A stretch of 64,000 nt of DNA from UBA1724 sp051884615 (GCA_051884615.1 JBJEVT010000034.1:49657-113656); one strand, 5' to 3'; positions 27,989 through 37,941 are shown, counted from the stretch's first letter. Translations and numbers: made by a program. Notes: generated from the letters alone by a model not told the origin.

Positions 27989-30469
27989 ATGAAGAAAGCC
28001 GCGGCCATCTCCCTGCTCTGCCTTGGCTGCCTCCTCGCTCCCCTTTCCGCGTTTTCCCAGGGGATCGTGGGCATCTGGAATTTCGATTCGCCCCGCGGAT
28101 TTCTGGAGAGCGCGGCGGGGGAAGCCCGGCTGCAGGGGAGGGCGACGCCCGTGGCGGGCATCGTGGGCGGCGGCGCCTATTTCGACGGGAGGGAGGATTT
28201 TCTGGAACTGCCCCTGACGCCGGAGAACGCCCTGGGGGAGGAGTTCACCATCTCCTTCTGGTTCAAAGCCGAAGCGGATTCCCCCGTCTATCCTCCTCTT
28301 CGCCACACCAACGGATATTTCGTTGCCAATGGCGGGCCGGGCTTCAGCTGGTATGATGTGACGGGGGAGAAGGGCAGGGTCTACGACGGATACGCCCATC
28401 CCAAGCTGCTGGAGCCGGGGCAATGGCATCACCTCGCCCTGGTGATGGACCAGGAGGCCGTGAGCCTCTACTTCGACGGCATGCTGATCCGCTCCAGGCA
28501 GGGGGAGGCCCTGGGGGCGTTGAAGGCGGGGGGAAGCGCCATGATCGGCGGCCATCTGGCCCGGGTGAATGACCAATGGCTCAATTTCCATGGCGTCCTG
28601 GACGAGGTGTCCTTCCTGAATTTCGCCAAGCGGGACTGGGAGCGGGTGCAGCTTCTGCTTCTCCGGGAGAAGCTCCAGGCGCTCGCTTCGGAAATCTCCC
28701 CCGGCGCCTCCTGGCAGGAGGAGTTCCGGAACTTCTCCCGGCGGGCGTTCCAATGCTGGTCCGACCCGGAGGCGAAGGAGATTCTTTTGCCGGAGGGGCG
28801 GCGCCTTGCCCGGGAGGCGGAGACCCTGCTGCATGGCGTGGAGGGCGTGGATTTCCATGTGCGGGTCTGCTCCTCCATGGAGCGGATCATGCCGGATTCT
28901 CTGCCGGCCCTCCAGGGGCTTCCCCAGGCACGGATGACCATGGCGGGGAACGAGAGGGAGAGTCTTCAGCTCCTGGTGGTTCCCGACACCGCCCGGGAGG
29001 AGGGAACCCTGCGGGTGGAACTGCCCCGGACCCTGACCTCCTCCACCGGGGAGGAGGCGCCCTTCCGTCTCTCCCTGTGGCAGGTGGAGTACACTCCCCT
29101 GGCCAGCCCCAGCCACTGGATGTATGCCTATCCCGCCGTGCCCGACAAGCTGCTCGCCCGGGAGGTCTTCGCCTTCGGCGGGGAGACGCCTTTCCTGCCC
29201 CTCTGGCTGGAGGTGATCTCCCCCGAGGAGGCGCCGGCGGGACGCTACCGGGGCGAAGTGCGCTTCATCCGGGAGGACGGAGAAAGCCTCGTCTTGCCCC
29301 TGGAGGTGAATCTTCAGCCCTTCTCCCTGCCCCGGCGCAACATCGTCCCCTCCATCGTGGGCATCTGGGAGCGGGATCTGCAGACGTACCTGCAGGACGG
29401 GGATGTGGCGGGCTTCAAGGCACTCATGACCGCCTATGCCGACATCCTGGTGGAGCATCGGCTGAACCCCAGCTTCCTCCACCAGGGGGATCTGGTGGCC
29501 CAGTGGGTGCGGGAGGGGGTGTATCCCGACTATTCCCTGGACGCCGCCGGGGAGGCGAAGGTGAACTGGGAGTTCTTCGACGAACTGACGGAGCATCTGC
29601 GGGAGAAGGGATTGTCCACCATCGTCATGGGCCCCTACTACCGGACGGTGGAGATTTGGAAGAACAGCGTCGCTCCCGAGAAGATTTGGGAGGAGGTGGG
29701 GAACCATGCCCGGGAACGGGGATGGCTGGAGGACGCGGTGGCCTATCCCATCGACGAATGGGAGATTCGCCACCTGGACGAAATCAACGCCGTGGGCAGG
29801 ATGGTGAAGGAGTCCTCCGGCGTGCGCTGGCTCATGACCCTGGGCAGCCAGAACTCCCCCCTGCCGTCCATTCACAACGTGGGGCTCTGGATTCCCCAGT
29901 TCCATTGGATTCATCTCCCGGAGGCGCGTCGGGCGCAGCAGGCGGGCATCCCCGTGTGGAGCTACGTCTGCACCGGCCCCCAGTTCCCCGTGCCCAACTT
30001 CCACCAGGACACCCCCGCCGCCGCCGTCCGCATGGTGCCCGTTGCCAATTTCCGCTTCGGGTTCGACGGCATTCTCCATTGGGCCGCCAATTTCAACACG
30101 GGAAAGAACGCGGTTCCGGTGGTGGAATACGGGGCGGGGGAAGGCCGGTATGTCTACGCGGACGAGAGGGGGTTTCCCGTGCCCACAATCCGTCTGAAGA
30201 ACTTTGCCGACGGCATGGAGGACTGGACGGTGCTGGAGATGCTGCGGCGGCGTTCCCCCAAGGAGTATCGGGAGCGGATGACGGAGCTGGAAGCGCTGAT
30301 TCCCGGCCGGGAATTCGAGCCTGGAATGGAGATCACCGCCTCCTCGCCCCGGGAGGCCACCTATCACACCTTCATGCACGAGGAAGCCTTCTACCCCGTG
30401 ATCAGCCACCCGGAGGAGTATCTGCGCTGGAGGGAACGGCTCTACCGCTCCCTGGCAAGACAAAAATAG
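27989..30469 (+). CDS. Secreted LamG + GH123/DUF4091-like protein
   Basis: The 826-residue product has a signal peptide (MKKAAAISLLCLGCLLAPLS, likely cut after AFS). A concanavalin-like LamG domain spans about residues 27-225 (IWNFDSPRGF, EFTISFWFKA, WHHLALVMD). The remainder resembles DUF4091/GH123 proteins: a beta-sandwich (ESLQLLVVP, LPRRNIVPSI) and a barrel ending in IRLKNFADGMEDWTVLEML. The adjacent Asp589-Glu590 (YPIDEWE) match the paired acids used by GH123 for substrate-assisted N-acetylgalactosaminide cleavage, but the true substrate is unknown. A paralogue follows after 50 bases. The leader is pyrimidine-rich with no Shine-Dalgarno. Confidence 0.75.
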   Translation: MKKAAAISLLCLGCLLAPLSAFSQGIVGIWNFDSPRGFLESAAGEARLQGRATPVAGIVGGGAYFDGREDFLELPLTPENALGEEFTISFWFKAEADSPVYPPLRHTNGYFVANGGPGFSWYDVTGEKGRVYDGYAHPKLLEPGQWHHLALVMDQEAVSLYFDGMLIRSRQGEALGALKAGGSAMIGGHLARVNDQWLNFHGVLDEVSFLNFAKRDWERVQLLLLREKLQALASEISPGASWQEEFRNFSRRAFQCWSDPEAKEILLPEGRRLAREAETLLHGVEGVDFHVRVCSSMERIMPDSLPALQGLPQARMTMAGNERESLQLLVVPDTAREEGTLRVELPRTLTSSTGEEAPFRLSLWQVEYTPLASPSHWMYAYPAVPDKLLAREVFAFGGETPFLPLWLEVISPEEAPAGRYRGEVRFIREDGESLVLPLEVNLQPFSLPRRNIVPSIVGIWERDLQTYLQDGDVAGFKALMTAYADILVEHRLNPSFLHQGDLVAQWVREGVYPDYSLDAAGEAKVNWEFFDELTEHLREKGLSTIVMGPYYRTVEIWKNSVAPEKIWEEVGNHARERGWLEDAVAYPIDEWEIRHLDEINAVGRMVKESSGVRWLMTLGSQNSPLPSIHNVGLWIPQFHWIHLPEARRAQQAGIPVWSYVCTGPQFPVPNFHQDTPAAAVRMVPVANFRFGFDGILHWAANFNTGKNAVPVVEYGAGEGRYVYADERGFPVPTIRLKNFADGMEDWTVLEMLRRRSPKEYRERMTELEALIPGREFEPGMEITASSPREATYHTFMHEEAFYPVISHPEEYLRWRERLYRSLARQK

Positions 30470-30519
30470 CCCGCCTCCTCCCACGCGTTCTCCGCAACCC
30501 TCCACAGCCTTCCCCCCCC

Positions 30520-33066
30520 ATGAAAAAGTCCCTCCTCTGCCTCCTCTGCCTCGCCCTGGTCCCCGCCCTTCCTGCCGTCGACGCCTTCCTGGAAATCCCC
30601 AGGGCAACCGTGGTGCCGGTGATTGACGGAAATCTGGCGGGAGACGAGTGGAGGGATGCCGTGGAGCTTACGGGGCTCCAGTTGACCAACGACCGGGGGC
30701 TGGCGCGGGAGCAGACCCGGTATTTCCTCAAGTGGACCCCCGATTTCCTCTATGTGGGGGCGTTCTGCCAGGACGCCAATCCCGCCGTCCTCGATCCGGC
30801 GCGTCCCTACAATGACTGCCTGGAGCTCTTCCTCATGGCTCCGGGGGAGCAGGACGTGGTGCACTGGCTCTTCTATGCCACCGGCGGTTCCACCCTGGAT
30901 TACATCGACGCCGAATATGGAAGCGGCTACCGCGGGGAGCGGGGGGAGGTGGAAAGCGCCACCCAGGTCGGGGAGAAGGGCTGGAGCCTGGAATGCCGCA
31001 TCCCCGCACGCTCCTTCTTCCTGGATTTCTTCCCGGACAAATACCTCTATAGAATGAATCTCCATCGCTGCTTCAGCGACAACGGCACCCACAGGACCGA
31101 CGGACGGCCCGCGGAGTTCAGCAGCTTCCGCTACATTCGGGGACAGTTGCTGAAACCCAGGGACGCCGCCTGGATGCGCCTGGGGGCGGCTGCGGAGACT
31201 CCCCTGCGCTTGAAACGGCTGGATGCCCGGGGCATGGCCCTGGAAGCTCCCCAGGACGCCCAGGTGCTGGTGGCCTCCCCCGGGAATGTTCAAGTGGTTC
31301 CTCCCTCTCCGGAGGGCGGTTTCGCCCTGGATTTCCCCGAAGGGTGCCCCGAGGTGACGCTCCGGGTGCTGCGGAAGGACGGCACGCCCCTCCTCGCCAA
31401 CGACTACCGCTTCTTCCCCGGGGACGACGCCCGGCGGGAGGAGGCGCGGCGGGTCCAGGCCGCCCAGACCGGCCTGGGGGTGGATGTGCGGGGCGCCATG
31501 ACCCGGGTGTTCCAGGATCTGCCCTACGCCTCCCAGGGCGCGGGGAGCGTGGCTTTGACGGCGGCGAAGAACGAGCAGGAGAATTTCCAGGTAGTCCTTT
31601 TCACAGGCAAGGAGCCGGTGGAGGGAGTCACCCTGGAGATGGAGGAATTGAAGGGGGAGGACGGAGCCGTTCTGCCCCCTTCCTTGTGGCAGCTTTTCCT
31701 GGAGGAGGATGCGGTGGCGGACTCCGTGGGCTATCCCAACGTGCGCGGGGCGGGGCTTTATCCGGATCCCCTCCATCCCCTGGCGCAGCCCCTTTCCCTG
31801 GAACCCATGAGCGTGCGGCGGGTGTGGGCGAGTCTGCGGGTGCCGGAGGAGTGCGCCGCCGGCACATACACCGGCAGTCTGGTGGTGCGCCGCCAGGGCG
31901 AGGTGTGCCGACGGATTTCCGTCTCCTGCCGGGTGTGGGACTTCTCCCTGCCCCGGAGGCAGAGCATGCGCTCCGCCTTCGCCATCTGGGAACGGGAAAT
32001 CTACAACCTCCATTTCGCGGGCACGGACCGCACTGCAGAGGAGTTCGCCCAGACCATCCACAAATATGCCCTGATGCTCCTGGAGCACCGCCTCTCCCCC
32101 ATCGTCTTCAAGACCGATCGCCTGCTTCCCAGGGAGGTCGTGGAGAAGGTGGGCCCCGTCTACGACGACAAGCAGGAGGATGGCACCTATGTGTATCATC
32201 CCCACGGCTACGACGCCATGGTGGAGGAGTATCTGGCGGGGGGCGCCACCGGCTTCTATGTGGGGCCGGAAGTGACCCCCGGCGAGTATGGCAAATACAC
32301 CGACCAGGAATGGTTCCAGCTGTGGAAGGCCATCGGCGACCACTACCGGGAGAAGGGACTGCTGGAGTACGCCTATGCCTACCCCTTCGACGAGCCGGGA
32401 AACGAGAACCGGGAGTTCGTGAGCCGTCGGATGGAGATCCTGAAGGAGGCCGCCCCCGGCCTGAAGACCCTGCTCACGGGTGCCTGCTCCCTCATGCCCT
32501 CCACGAAGTTCCGGGGCGTGGACATCTGGGTGCCCCAGCTCCATTGGGTCCACTACCGCAATATGCGGGAGGCCCAGGACGAAGGCAAGGAGGTCTGGTG
32601 GTATCCCTGCTCCGGTCCCTGGTATCCCTACCCCAACTACCACCTGGACCTGCCTCCCGCCGCCTGGAGAATCCTGGCCTGGGCAACCTTCAAATACAAC
32701 TTCGACGGAATCCTCTACTGGGCCACCGCCTTCCTGAACAACCAGGACCCCCGCCGAAACAACAACTACAGCTGCAACGGAGACGGGGTCCTCATGTACG
32801 ACCTGCCCGATGGCTCCCCCATCCCCAGCATCCGGCTGAAAGTCATCGCCGACAGCATGGAGGACTATGAATACCTGGTGCTCCTGAAAAAGTGCGTCGC
32901 CAAACATCAGGACAACCCCGAAATGGCACCCCTGGTGGAAAAGGCAAGGGACCTCCTCGCCATGAAGGAAATCTTCCGGTACCTGGATGACTACGCCCTG
33001 GAGGAGGACGCCTACCAGAGCTTCCGACAGGATGCCGGGGAAGTGCTGCAGAAGATGCTGCGCTGA
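30520..33066 (+). CDS. Secreted CBM9-like + GH123/DUF4091-like protein
   Basis: The 848-residue paralogue of the preceding gene also has a signal peptide (MKKSLLCLLCLALVPALPAV). Its N-terminal module differs: VIDGNLAGDEWRDAVEL, FLKWTPDFLYVGAFCQD and MNLHRCFSDNGTHR point to a CBM9-like sugar-binding domain (about residues 25-235). The C-terminal part shares the DUF4091/GH123 plan, with Asp624-Glu625 in AYPFDEPGNE, IWVPQLHWVHYR and SIRLKVIADSMEDYEYLVLL. Different binding modules on two related catalytic regions suggest action on different parts of the same glycan. The start is preceded by a C-tract and no Shine-Dalgarno. Confidence 0.75.
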   Translation: MKKSLLCLLCLALVPALPAVDAFLEIPRATVVPVIDGNLAGDEWRDAVELTGLQLTNDRGLAREQTRYFLKWTPDFLYVGAFCQDANPAVLDPARPYNDCLELFLMAPGEQDVVHWLFYATGGSTLDYIDAEYGSGYRGERGEVESATQVGEKGWSLECRIPARSFFLDFFPDKYLYRMNLHRCFSDNGTHRTDGRPAEFSSFRYIRGQLLKPRDAAWMRLGAAAETPLRLKRLDARGMALEAPQDAQVLVASPGNVQVVPPSPEGGFALDFPEGCPEVTLRVLRKDGTPLLANDYRFFPGDDARREEARRVQAAQTGLGVDVRGAMTRVFQDLPYASQGAGSVALTAAKNEQENFQVVLFTGKEPVEGVTLEMEELKGEDGAVLPPSLWQLFLEEDAVADSVGYPNVRGAGLYPDPLHPLAQPLSLEPMSVRRVWASLRVPEECAAGTYTGSLVVRRQGEVCRRISVSCRVWDFSLPRRQSMRSAFAIWEREIYNLHFAGTDRTAEEFAQTIHKYALMLLEHRLSPIVFKTDRLLPREVVEKVGPVYDDKQEDGTYVYHPHGYDAMVEEYLAGGATGFYVGPEVTPGEYGKYTDQEWFQLWKAIGDHYREKGLLEYAYAYPFDEPGNENREFVSRRMEILKEAAPGLKTLLTGACSLMPSTKFRGVDIWVPQLHWVHYRNMREAQDEGKEVWWYPCSGPWYPYPNYHLDLPPAAWRILAWATFKYNFDGILYWATAFLNNQDPRRNNNYSCNGDGVLMYDLPDGSPIPSIRLKVIADSMEDYEYLVLLKKCVAKHQDNPEMAPLVEKARDLLAMKEIFRYLDDYALEEDAYQSFRQDAGEVLQKMLR

Positions 33067-33148
33067 CGCCTGAACCGCACGGGACGCAGGACGGGGACGG
33101 AAAAATCCCCCCTCCCTCCCCGGAATCCTGCGTCACGGGATATATTTC

Positions 33149-33161
33149 GATACAGTTTTCC
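33149..33161 (+). promoter_or_regulatory. GATACAGTTTTCC motif upstream of the GntR/LacI regulator
   Basis: The 13-mer GATACAGTTTTCC ends 32 bases before the start codon of the regulator at 33194. The identical 13-mer lies 30 bases before the alpha-galactosidase start (38038-38050). Matching spacing in two promoters argues for a shared promoter element or operator. Confidence 0.5.
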
Positions 33162-33178
33162 TTGACATGTAGCGACAC

Positions 33179-33190
33179 CTTCGGCCGAAG
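33179..33190. promoter_or_regulatory. Perfect 12-bp palindrome at the regulator start
   Basis: CTTCGGCCGAAG is a perfect palindrome ending three bases before the ATG at 33194. It could be an autoregulatory operator or an mRNA hairpin covering the translation start. Confidence 0.4.
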
Positions 33191-33193
33191 TCC

Positions 33194-34264
33194 ATGAGAG
33201 AGAAGAAATACCTCCATTTGCATCAGCTATTGCGGGAGCGCCTCCAGAGCATGGTCCCTGGGGAGAAGCTGGAATCGGTGCGCTCCCTGCAGAAGCGGTA
33301 TCAGGTGAGTCTTGCCACGTTGAACAGCGCCCTGAAGCTGTTGACGGAGGAGGGGCTTCTCCACAGTGTGCAATACAAGGGGTTGTATCGGTCGAATCCC
33401 ACCGCGGAGACGGCAAGCCGGACGGTGGTGCTGGTGTTGCCGGGGCGGGAGGAGCCCTTGTTCCAGCGGATCATTCTCTCCTGCTACGAGGCTTTGCGGG
33501 CCAGGAACATCTCCATGCAGCTTTCCATCTATCGCATCACCCTGGAGGCGGAGTTGCAGACCATGCAGGAGGTCTTGGAGCATCGGCCGGACGGGGTGTT
33601 GTACATGCCCACCACCATTTCCGAGGGCTTGAAGGAGCTGTTGCGTTCCTGGGCTCCGGTGCTGCCGTTGGTGCAGATCAACCGTGAAGTGGGGGAGTCC
33701 TCCCTGTCCTTTGTGGGCAACCAGTGCCAGGAGGCGTCCCGCCTGGCCACGGAGATGCTGATTCAGGCGGGGCATCGTCGCATTGGCGTCATCCGTTCCA
33801 GCAACTCCCATTTCTGTCTGGACCAGCAGGAGCGTCTGGTGGGGTTTCATCAGGCCCTCCGGGAGGCGGGCCTCACCTTCGCCCCCCAGTGGGAGATCGC
33901 CTTCGACAGCATGGAGCCCACCATCTCCAGCGACGTGGTCTCCCTCCTGATGTCCCCGGAGCGTCCCACCGCCTTTTTCGCCACCAACGCGGTCTTTCTG
34001 CCCCATCTGCTCCAGAAGGCCGCCTTCTGCAAGGTCAAGGTGCCGGAGGAGTTGAGTGTGACCAGCTTTGACTTGAAGGAGGCCTTCGACAACCTCCTGC
34101 CTCTGAAGCTCACCCATCTGGCGCAGCCCATGGAGGCCCTCTGCGCCCGGGGCGTGGAAATCCTGGCGGACATGATGACCACGCGGGACCTCTCCCCCCG
34201 GCGGGAGCTTCTGGCGCCCGCCCTTCAGCCCGGGGAGAGCTGCCTGCCTCCCGTCGAGAAATAA
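33194..34264 (+). CDS. GntR/LacI-hybrid transcriptional regulator
   Basis: The 356-residue protein has an N-terminal winged-helix of the GntR type (about residues 5-70: ESVRSLQKRYQVSLATLNSA, LLTEEGLLHSVQYKGLY) joined to a LacI/periplasmic-binding-like sensor (about 75-340: DGVLYMPTTI, AGHRRIGVIRSS, FATNAVFLPHLL, SVTSFD). This layout is that of AraR-type sugar repressors. It lies between the GH123-like genes and the rhamnosidase/galactosidase genes, and its own promoter shares a 13-bp motif with the alpha-galactosidase promoter. It is therefore the best candidate regulator of the island. The effector sugar is unknown. Confidence 0.88.
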   Translation: MREKKYLHLHQLLRERLQSMVPGEKLESVRSLQKRYQVSLATLNSALKLLTEEGLLHSVQYKGLYRSNPTAETASRTVVLVLPGREEPLFQRIILSCYEALRARNISMQLSIYRITLEAELQTMQEVLEHRPDGVLYMPTTISEGLKELLRSWAPVLPLVQINREVGESSLSFVGNQCQEASRLATEMLIQAGHRRIGVIRSSNSHFCLDQQERLVGFHQALREAGLTFAPQWEIAFDSMEPTISSDVVSLLMSPERPTAFFATNAVFLPHLLQKAAFCKVKVPEELSVTSFDLKEAFDNLLPLKLTHLAQPMEALCARGVEILADMMTTRDLSPRRELLAPALQPGESCLPPVEK

Positions 34265-34286
34265 GAAAAGCGGGGGGGGAGGAAGA

Positions 34287-36677
34287 TTATGTTCCGGGGA
34301 GGATGCGGCTGTGTTCCCCCGGCGGGAGCCTGGTGCCGTCGGGGAGGATGGCGGTGGTGCCTTCGGGGACGGACAGCTCCAGATGGAGCTCCTCCCGCCT
34401 CCTCCGACATCCCAGGCGGATTTCCCCGCCCGGAACGGGGACGTATCCCTCCAGATGCGTCAGGTCCAGCAAGGAGGGATTGACGGAGAATTCCCGGAAG
34501 CCGGGTCTGACGGGCTGGATGCCCATCAAGGCTTCCTGGAAGAAGCAGAGGGGGGAGGTGCCGAAGCCGTGGCAGAGGCTTCCCGCCCCGTCGGCGCCGT
34601 TCCGTCCCCGTCGGGCGCCCACTCCGAATTCATAGAGGGTATGGTATCCGGCCTTGAGGCAGTCCCCCCAGTGGGTGCGGATTCGCGCCAGTGCTTTTTC
34701 CTTGTCCCGGGTGCTTCCCAGGGTTGCCGCCGCATGGAAGATGGGGTAGTGGAGATAGAGGTCGGGGGAAAGGAGTTCCGGGTCGTTCATGGCGCGGAGG
34801 AAGCTTTCCCGACATTCCCGGGGCGCCTGGCCGGAGAGGAGGGCCAGGGCGTGGGGGAGCTGGCTGACCAGCTTCCGGGGCTTTCCCTGGAAAAGCACAT
34901 TGTCCACCAGGAGTCCCCTCTGCCGGTCAAGAAAAGCCCTTTCCGTGGCTTCCCGGATTTTCCGCAGACGGTCCGGCGCATTCTCCCGTCGGGGGTCGAC
35001 TTGACATTCCCGGCACAGTTCCTGGTAGAGGGTCTCGCCTGCCATGCGGAGATACTGGAGCATGGACTCCTTGGCGGGGGAGAAGGAGTAGCCCTGGCTG
35101 TCGTATCCCCAGTCGTAGAAGTTCCAGACCTCCGGGGGCACGTCCACCAGTCCGTCCTCGCCGGTGATGGCGTCAAATCCCTCCAGGATTTTCCGCACGC
35201 AGGGCAGAGATTGGGCGACCGTTTCCCGGTCTCCCGTAGCCATGTAGTAGTGGTGCAGGGTGAGAATCAGGAGGAAATTCGTGGGGAGGAGGACCAGGCT
35301 GGTCTTCAGGTCTCCCAGGGGGGCGGGGCAGACGCCGGGAATCATGCCGTCCTGGGGGCGTTGCTGGGAGAAGGCCAGCTGGAAGGCCCTCCGGTGGATG
35401 GAGGAGGCGCCGAAGGCGGCCAGGGAGGCGGCGCTTTCCACATACAAATCGTTGACCCAGAATGCCCGCTCCCGCCAGGGGCAGTCCAGGAAAATGTCCG
35501 TGGCGCAGCTTTCCAGAGTGCGGCGGCAGAGGGCGTCGATGTCATCCAGCAGGGGGTCGCTGCCATGGAAGCCCGCCCGCTCCACGAAGGGATAGCGATG
35601 GCTGTGGAACGCCGCCTTCCGGATTTGGATGGGGCGGTGGAAATTCCGGAAGAGGAGCTGCGCCATGCGGCCGCCCCTTTCCCAGGTCAGGCCGCCGATG
35701 CGGTTTTCGCCCTCCCGGAGACGATAGCGGTCGCAGAAATGGTATCCATCCATGCCGAAGAAGGATGCCTGCAGACGGTCCCCCGTCTCTTTCCACAGCT
35801 CCTCCCCGTAGACCACGTCCACCACGGTTCCCTCCGGGGCGTCCAGCTCCACTTCCAGGTAGCCGATGGCATCCTGTTCCCAGTCCAGCACCAGGGAGAT
35901 TCCCTTGCCTTCCCGGGTATCGGGGAGAAGCAGGGCGGGCGCATCCGGGTTGGCGGCGCAGAGGCTTTCTCCATGGAGGAGGCGCTCCGGGGGGAGGGGG
36001 GAAAAGGGGAGAAGATCCAGCTGGCGGGAGAGGGGGAGGGCGGCCAGGTGCGGGGGGAGTTCCTCGACTTGCCGCGGGGCGAGGAGCCGGCGGGGGACGA
36101 GGCGCTCTTTGTGCTGGGGCGGCAAGCCGGATTCCGCCATGGGGCGGGCTGCGACGGGGTTGTCTGAAGCCAGCACCCTGGGGGGAAGCCATTCTCCCGT
36201 CAGCTTGCCCAGCTTCCACTCCTCCGGGGGTGCCTTGGCCAGGTCTCGTCGTTCCACATAGCCGGTCTGGAAGGTGTAGAAGGGCACCTCCCGTTCCCAG
36301 TCCGGGGCGGATTGCAGGCGCCATTCCTCGTCGGTGCCCAGGACGTCCTCCAGTTCCAGCCACAGGGCGGGTTCGCCCCCCGGCGCCAGAAAGTTCTCGT
36401 ACACCGGACTGTAGACCAGGGCGGCCAGGTGGTTCTCCCCCCGCCGCAAGCGGGCGGCAACGGGGACGCTCTCCCGGAATTGCAGGGTGGCTGTTCCCCG
36501 GACGGGGCCCTCCAACACCTCCTCCCCGTTGAGAAAGATGCGGCAGAACGCGGAGGCGCTCGCCGTCAGAAGAGCCTGCCGGGGAATCTGGTCCAGGGAG
36601 AAACTTCGGTAGGCGCGGAAGGTGGCGTGGGGTTTGCCATCGTAGTCTGCGGGGGAAATCCAGCGGGGAGAGGGCAT
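34287..36677 (-). CDS. Alpha-L-rhamnosidase, GH78-type
   Basis: The 796-residue product has N-terminal beta-sandwich modules (FCRIFLNGEEVLEG, YSPVYENFLAPGG), a GH78-like carbohydrate-binding region (IGYLEVELDAPEGTVVDVVY), then an alpha/alpha six-hairpin barrel starting near residue 370. The motif FLDCPWRER (residues 396-404) is the GH78 catalytic-region signature DCPxRER, although the usual GWTGD continuation is replaced by AFWVND. No signal peptide is visible, so cytoplasmic action on imported oligosaccharides is likely. It is the second gene after an esterase-like hydrolase (79-base gap). The ATG at 36677 is chosen as the first Met of the homologous domain; its leader is pyrimidine-rich. 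Confidence 0.85.
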   Translation of the reverse strand: MPSPRWISPADYDGKPHATFRAYRSFSLDQIPRQALLTASASAFCRIFLNGEEVLEGPVRGTATLQFRESVPVAARLRRGENHLAALVYSPVYENFLAPGGEPALWLELEDVLGTDEEWRLQSAPDWEREVPFYTFQTGYVERRDLAKAPPEEWKLGKLTGEWLPPRVLASDNPVAARPMAESGLPPQHKERLVPRRLLAPRQVEELPPHLAALPLSRQLDLLPFSPLPPERLLHGESLCAANPDAPALLLPDTREGKGISLVLDWEQDAIGYLEVELDAPEGTVVDVVYGEELWKETGDRLQASFFGMDGYHFCDRYRLREGENRIGGLTWERGGRMAQLLFRNFHRPIQIRKAAFHSHRYPFVERAGFHGSDPLLDDIDALCRRTLESCATDIFLDCPWRERAFWVNDLYVESAASLAAFGASSIHRRAFQLAFSQQRPQDGMIPGVCPAPLGDLKTSLVLLPTNFLLILTLHHYYMATGDRETVAQSLPCVRKILEGFDAITGEDGLVDVPPEVWNFYDWGYDSQGYSFSPAKESMLQYLRMAGETLYQELCRECQVDPRRENAPDRLRKIREATERAFLDRQRGLLVDNVLFQGKPRKLVSQLPHALALLSGQAPRECRESFLRAMNDPELLSPDLYLHYPIFHAAATLGSTRDKEKALARIRTHWGDCLKAGYHTLYEFGVGARRGRNGADGAGSLCHGFGTSPLCFFQEALMGIQPVRPGFREFSVNPSLLDLTHLEGYVPVPGGEIRLGCRRRREELHLELSVPEGTTAILPDGTRLPPGEHSRILPGT

Positions 36678-36756
36678 GGACGGGAAAAAGGGGGGTGGAA
36701 TTTCGCGGGGGCTTCTCCTGCCGGGGGCAGGAGGGAGAGGGGCATGGGCGCTGGCG

Positions 36757-37941
36757 TCACGAGAGAAGGAGGGGAGGGCTGCTCCAAAGGCTCTGCCTTT
36801 CATCCCGAAGCTGGAAGAAGGCGCCGCAGGCGTCGGGGGGAAGAGTTCCCCAGAGGCGGCCTTCCCGCCATTGGGCGGGCAGGGGACGCCAGCGGCGGTC
36901 GCCCCAGTGCCCGCTGGCCCGGGTGACATGGAGACGGGATTCCAGAAGTTGGCGCCCCGCCAGCTCCGCCGGGCAGGAGACGACCCTCCCTTCCGGGGCG
37001 AACTCCACCTTGCCCAGAACCGGCAGAGGAGTCTTTTCCCGGATGGCGCCGGCGAAGTCGAAGATGGTGTGGCTTTGCCAGCATCGGGTGTGGTCATGGG
37101 GATAGTCCACCCGGAGGCTTTGACGGCAGGGTCCCTGGGGCAGGGTGGTGGAATGGGCCCAGGAGGGAAGGGGGAAGCACTCGTCCTCCGCATCAGTGAG
37201 CCACAGGAAGGGCATCTTGGCCTGGGCGAGGAAGAGGTCGGGGTCCCAGAGGGAGAACCACCGCTCCCGTTCCTCGGGGGATTCCTGCTGGCCGACCAGG
37301 TTGGAGTCGCCGGTCTGGAAGCCGCCGCAGCCGTAGACGGGAATGGCGTAGGCAAAGGAGGGCTCCCAGGCGGCGGCCAGGCAACACAGAAATCCTCCCC
37401 AGGAAATCCCGGTCACGCCCACGCTCCCCGGGGCGGTCTGCGGCAGGGAGGCGAGAAGACGGCGCCCCCCGAGGACTGCCCCGACCCCATGATAGACCCA
37501 CTGCTCCTCCAGAGGGAGAAAGGAGTCCTGCAGACATCCCCAACCCGGCGGGCCGGAATGGGGATGACGGGGCCACTGGGGAAGAGAATAGGGATTCTCG
37601 CTCCAGGCGGGAATCCCCCCGCAGGTGTCCATGGCCAGAGCCACATACCCCCGGGAGACCCAAAGACGCACCCAGTCCGCCAGGGCGGTGGCGCCCCCGC
37701 CGTGCACCAGCAGTATCCCCGGCGCCGGATGCTCCGCGCTGGCTCCCTCCGGGATGCCCAGCCAGGAAAACACCCAGGTGGTCTCTCCATGCCAGGGAAG
37801 GCTCTCGAAGAAGATCCCCCGGACCCCGGGCTGATGCTGAAATTCCTCGGGAGCAGGATGGAGGACGGGAACGTCTCCCTGGGAAAGAGAGCGGGAAAGA
37901 CGGGAGAAAAGCGCGAAGGACTGGCCCATGGAGGAGAACAT
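36757..37941 (-). CDS. Alpha/beta hydrolase, acetyl-esterase-like
   Basis: The 394-residue protein is an alpha/beta hydrolase of the dienelactone/acetylxylan-esterase-like group. It has an oxyanion strand LVHGGGATALADW, nucleophile Ser180 in TGISWGGFL, an acid in LTDAEDECFPLP (around residue 250) and a histidine in DYPHDHTRC (282-284). A C-terminal beta-rich extension of about 90 residues follows the hydrolase core. It is the first gene of a two-gene unit with the alpha-L-rhamnosidase, so it probably deacylates the same substrate. The ATG at 37941 has GAGG five bases upstream; a second ATG is at 37929. It is divergent from the alpha-galactosidase. Confidence 0.8.
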   Translation of the reverse strand: MFSSMGQSFALFSRLSRSLSQGDVPVLHPAPEEFQHQPGVRGIFFESLPWHGETTWVFSWLGIPEGASAEHPAPGILLVHGGGATALADWVRLWVSRGYVALAMDTCGGIPAWSENPYSLPQWPRHPHSGPPGWGCLQDSFLPLEEQWVYHGVGAVLGGRRLLASLPQTAPGSVGVTGISWGGFLCCLAAAWEPSFAYAIPVYGCGGFQTGDSNLVGQQESPEERERWFSLWDPDLFLAQAKMPFLWLTDAEDECFPLPSWAHSTTLPQGPCRQSLRVDYPHDHTRCWQSHTIFDFAGAIREKTPLPVLGKVEFAPEGRVVSCPAELAGRQLLESRLHVTRASGHWGDRRWRPLPAQWREGRLWGTLPPDACGAFFQLRDERQSLWSSPPLLLS

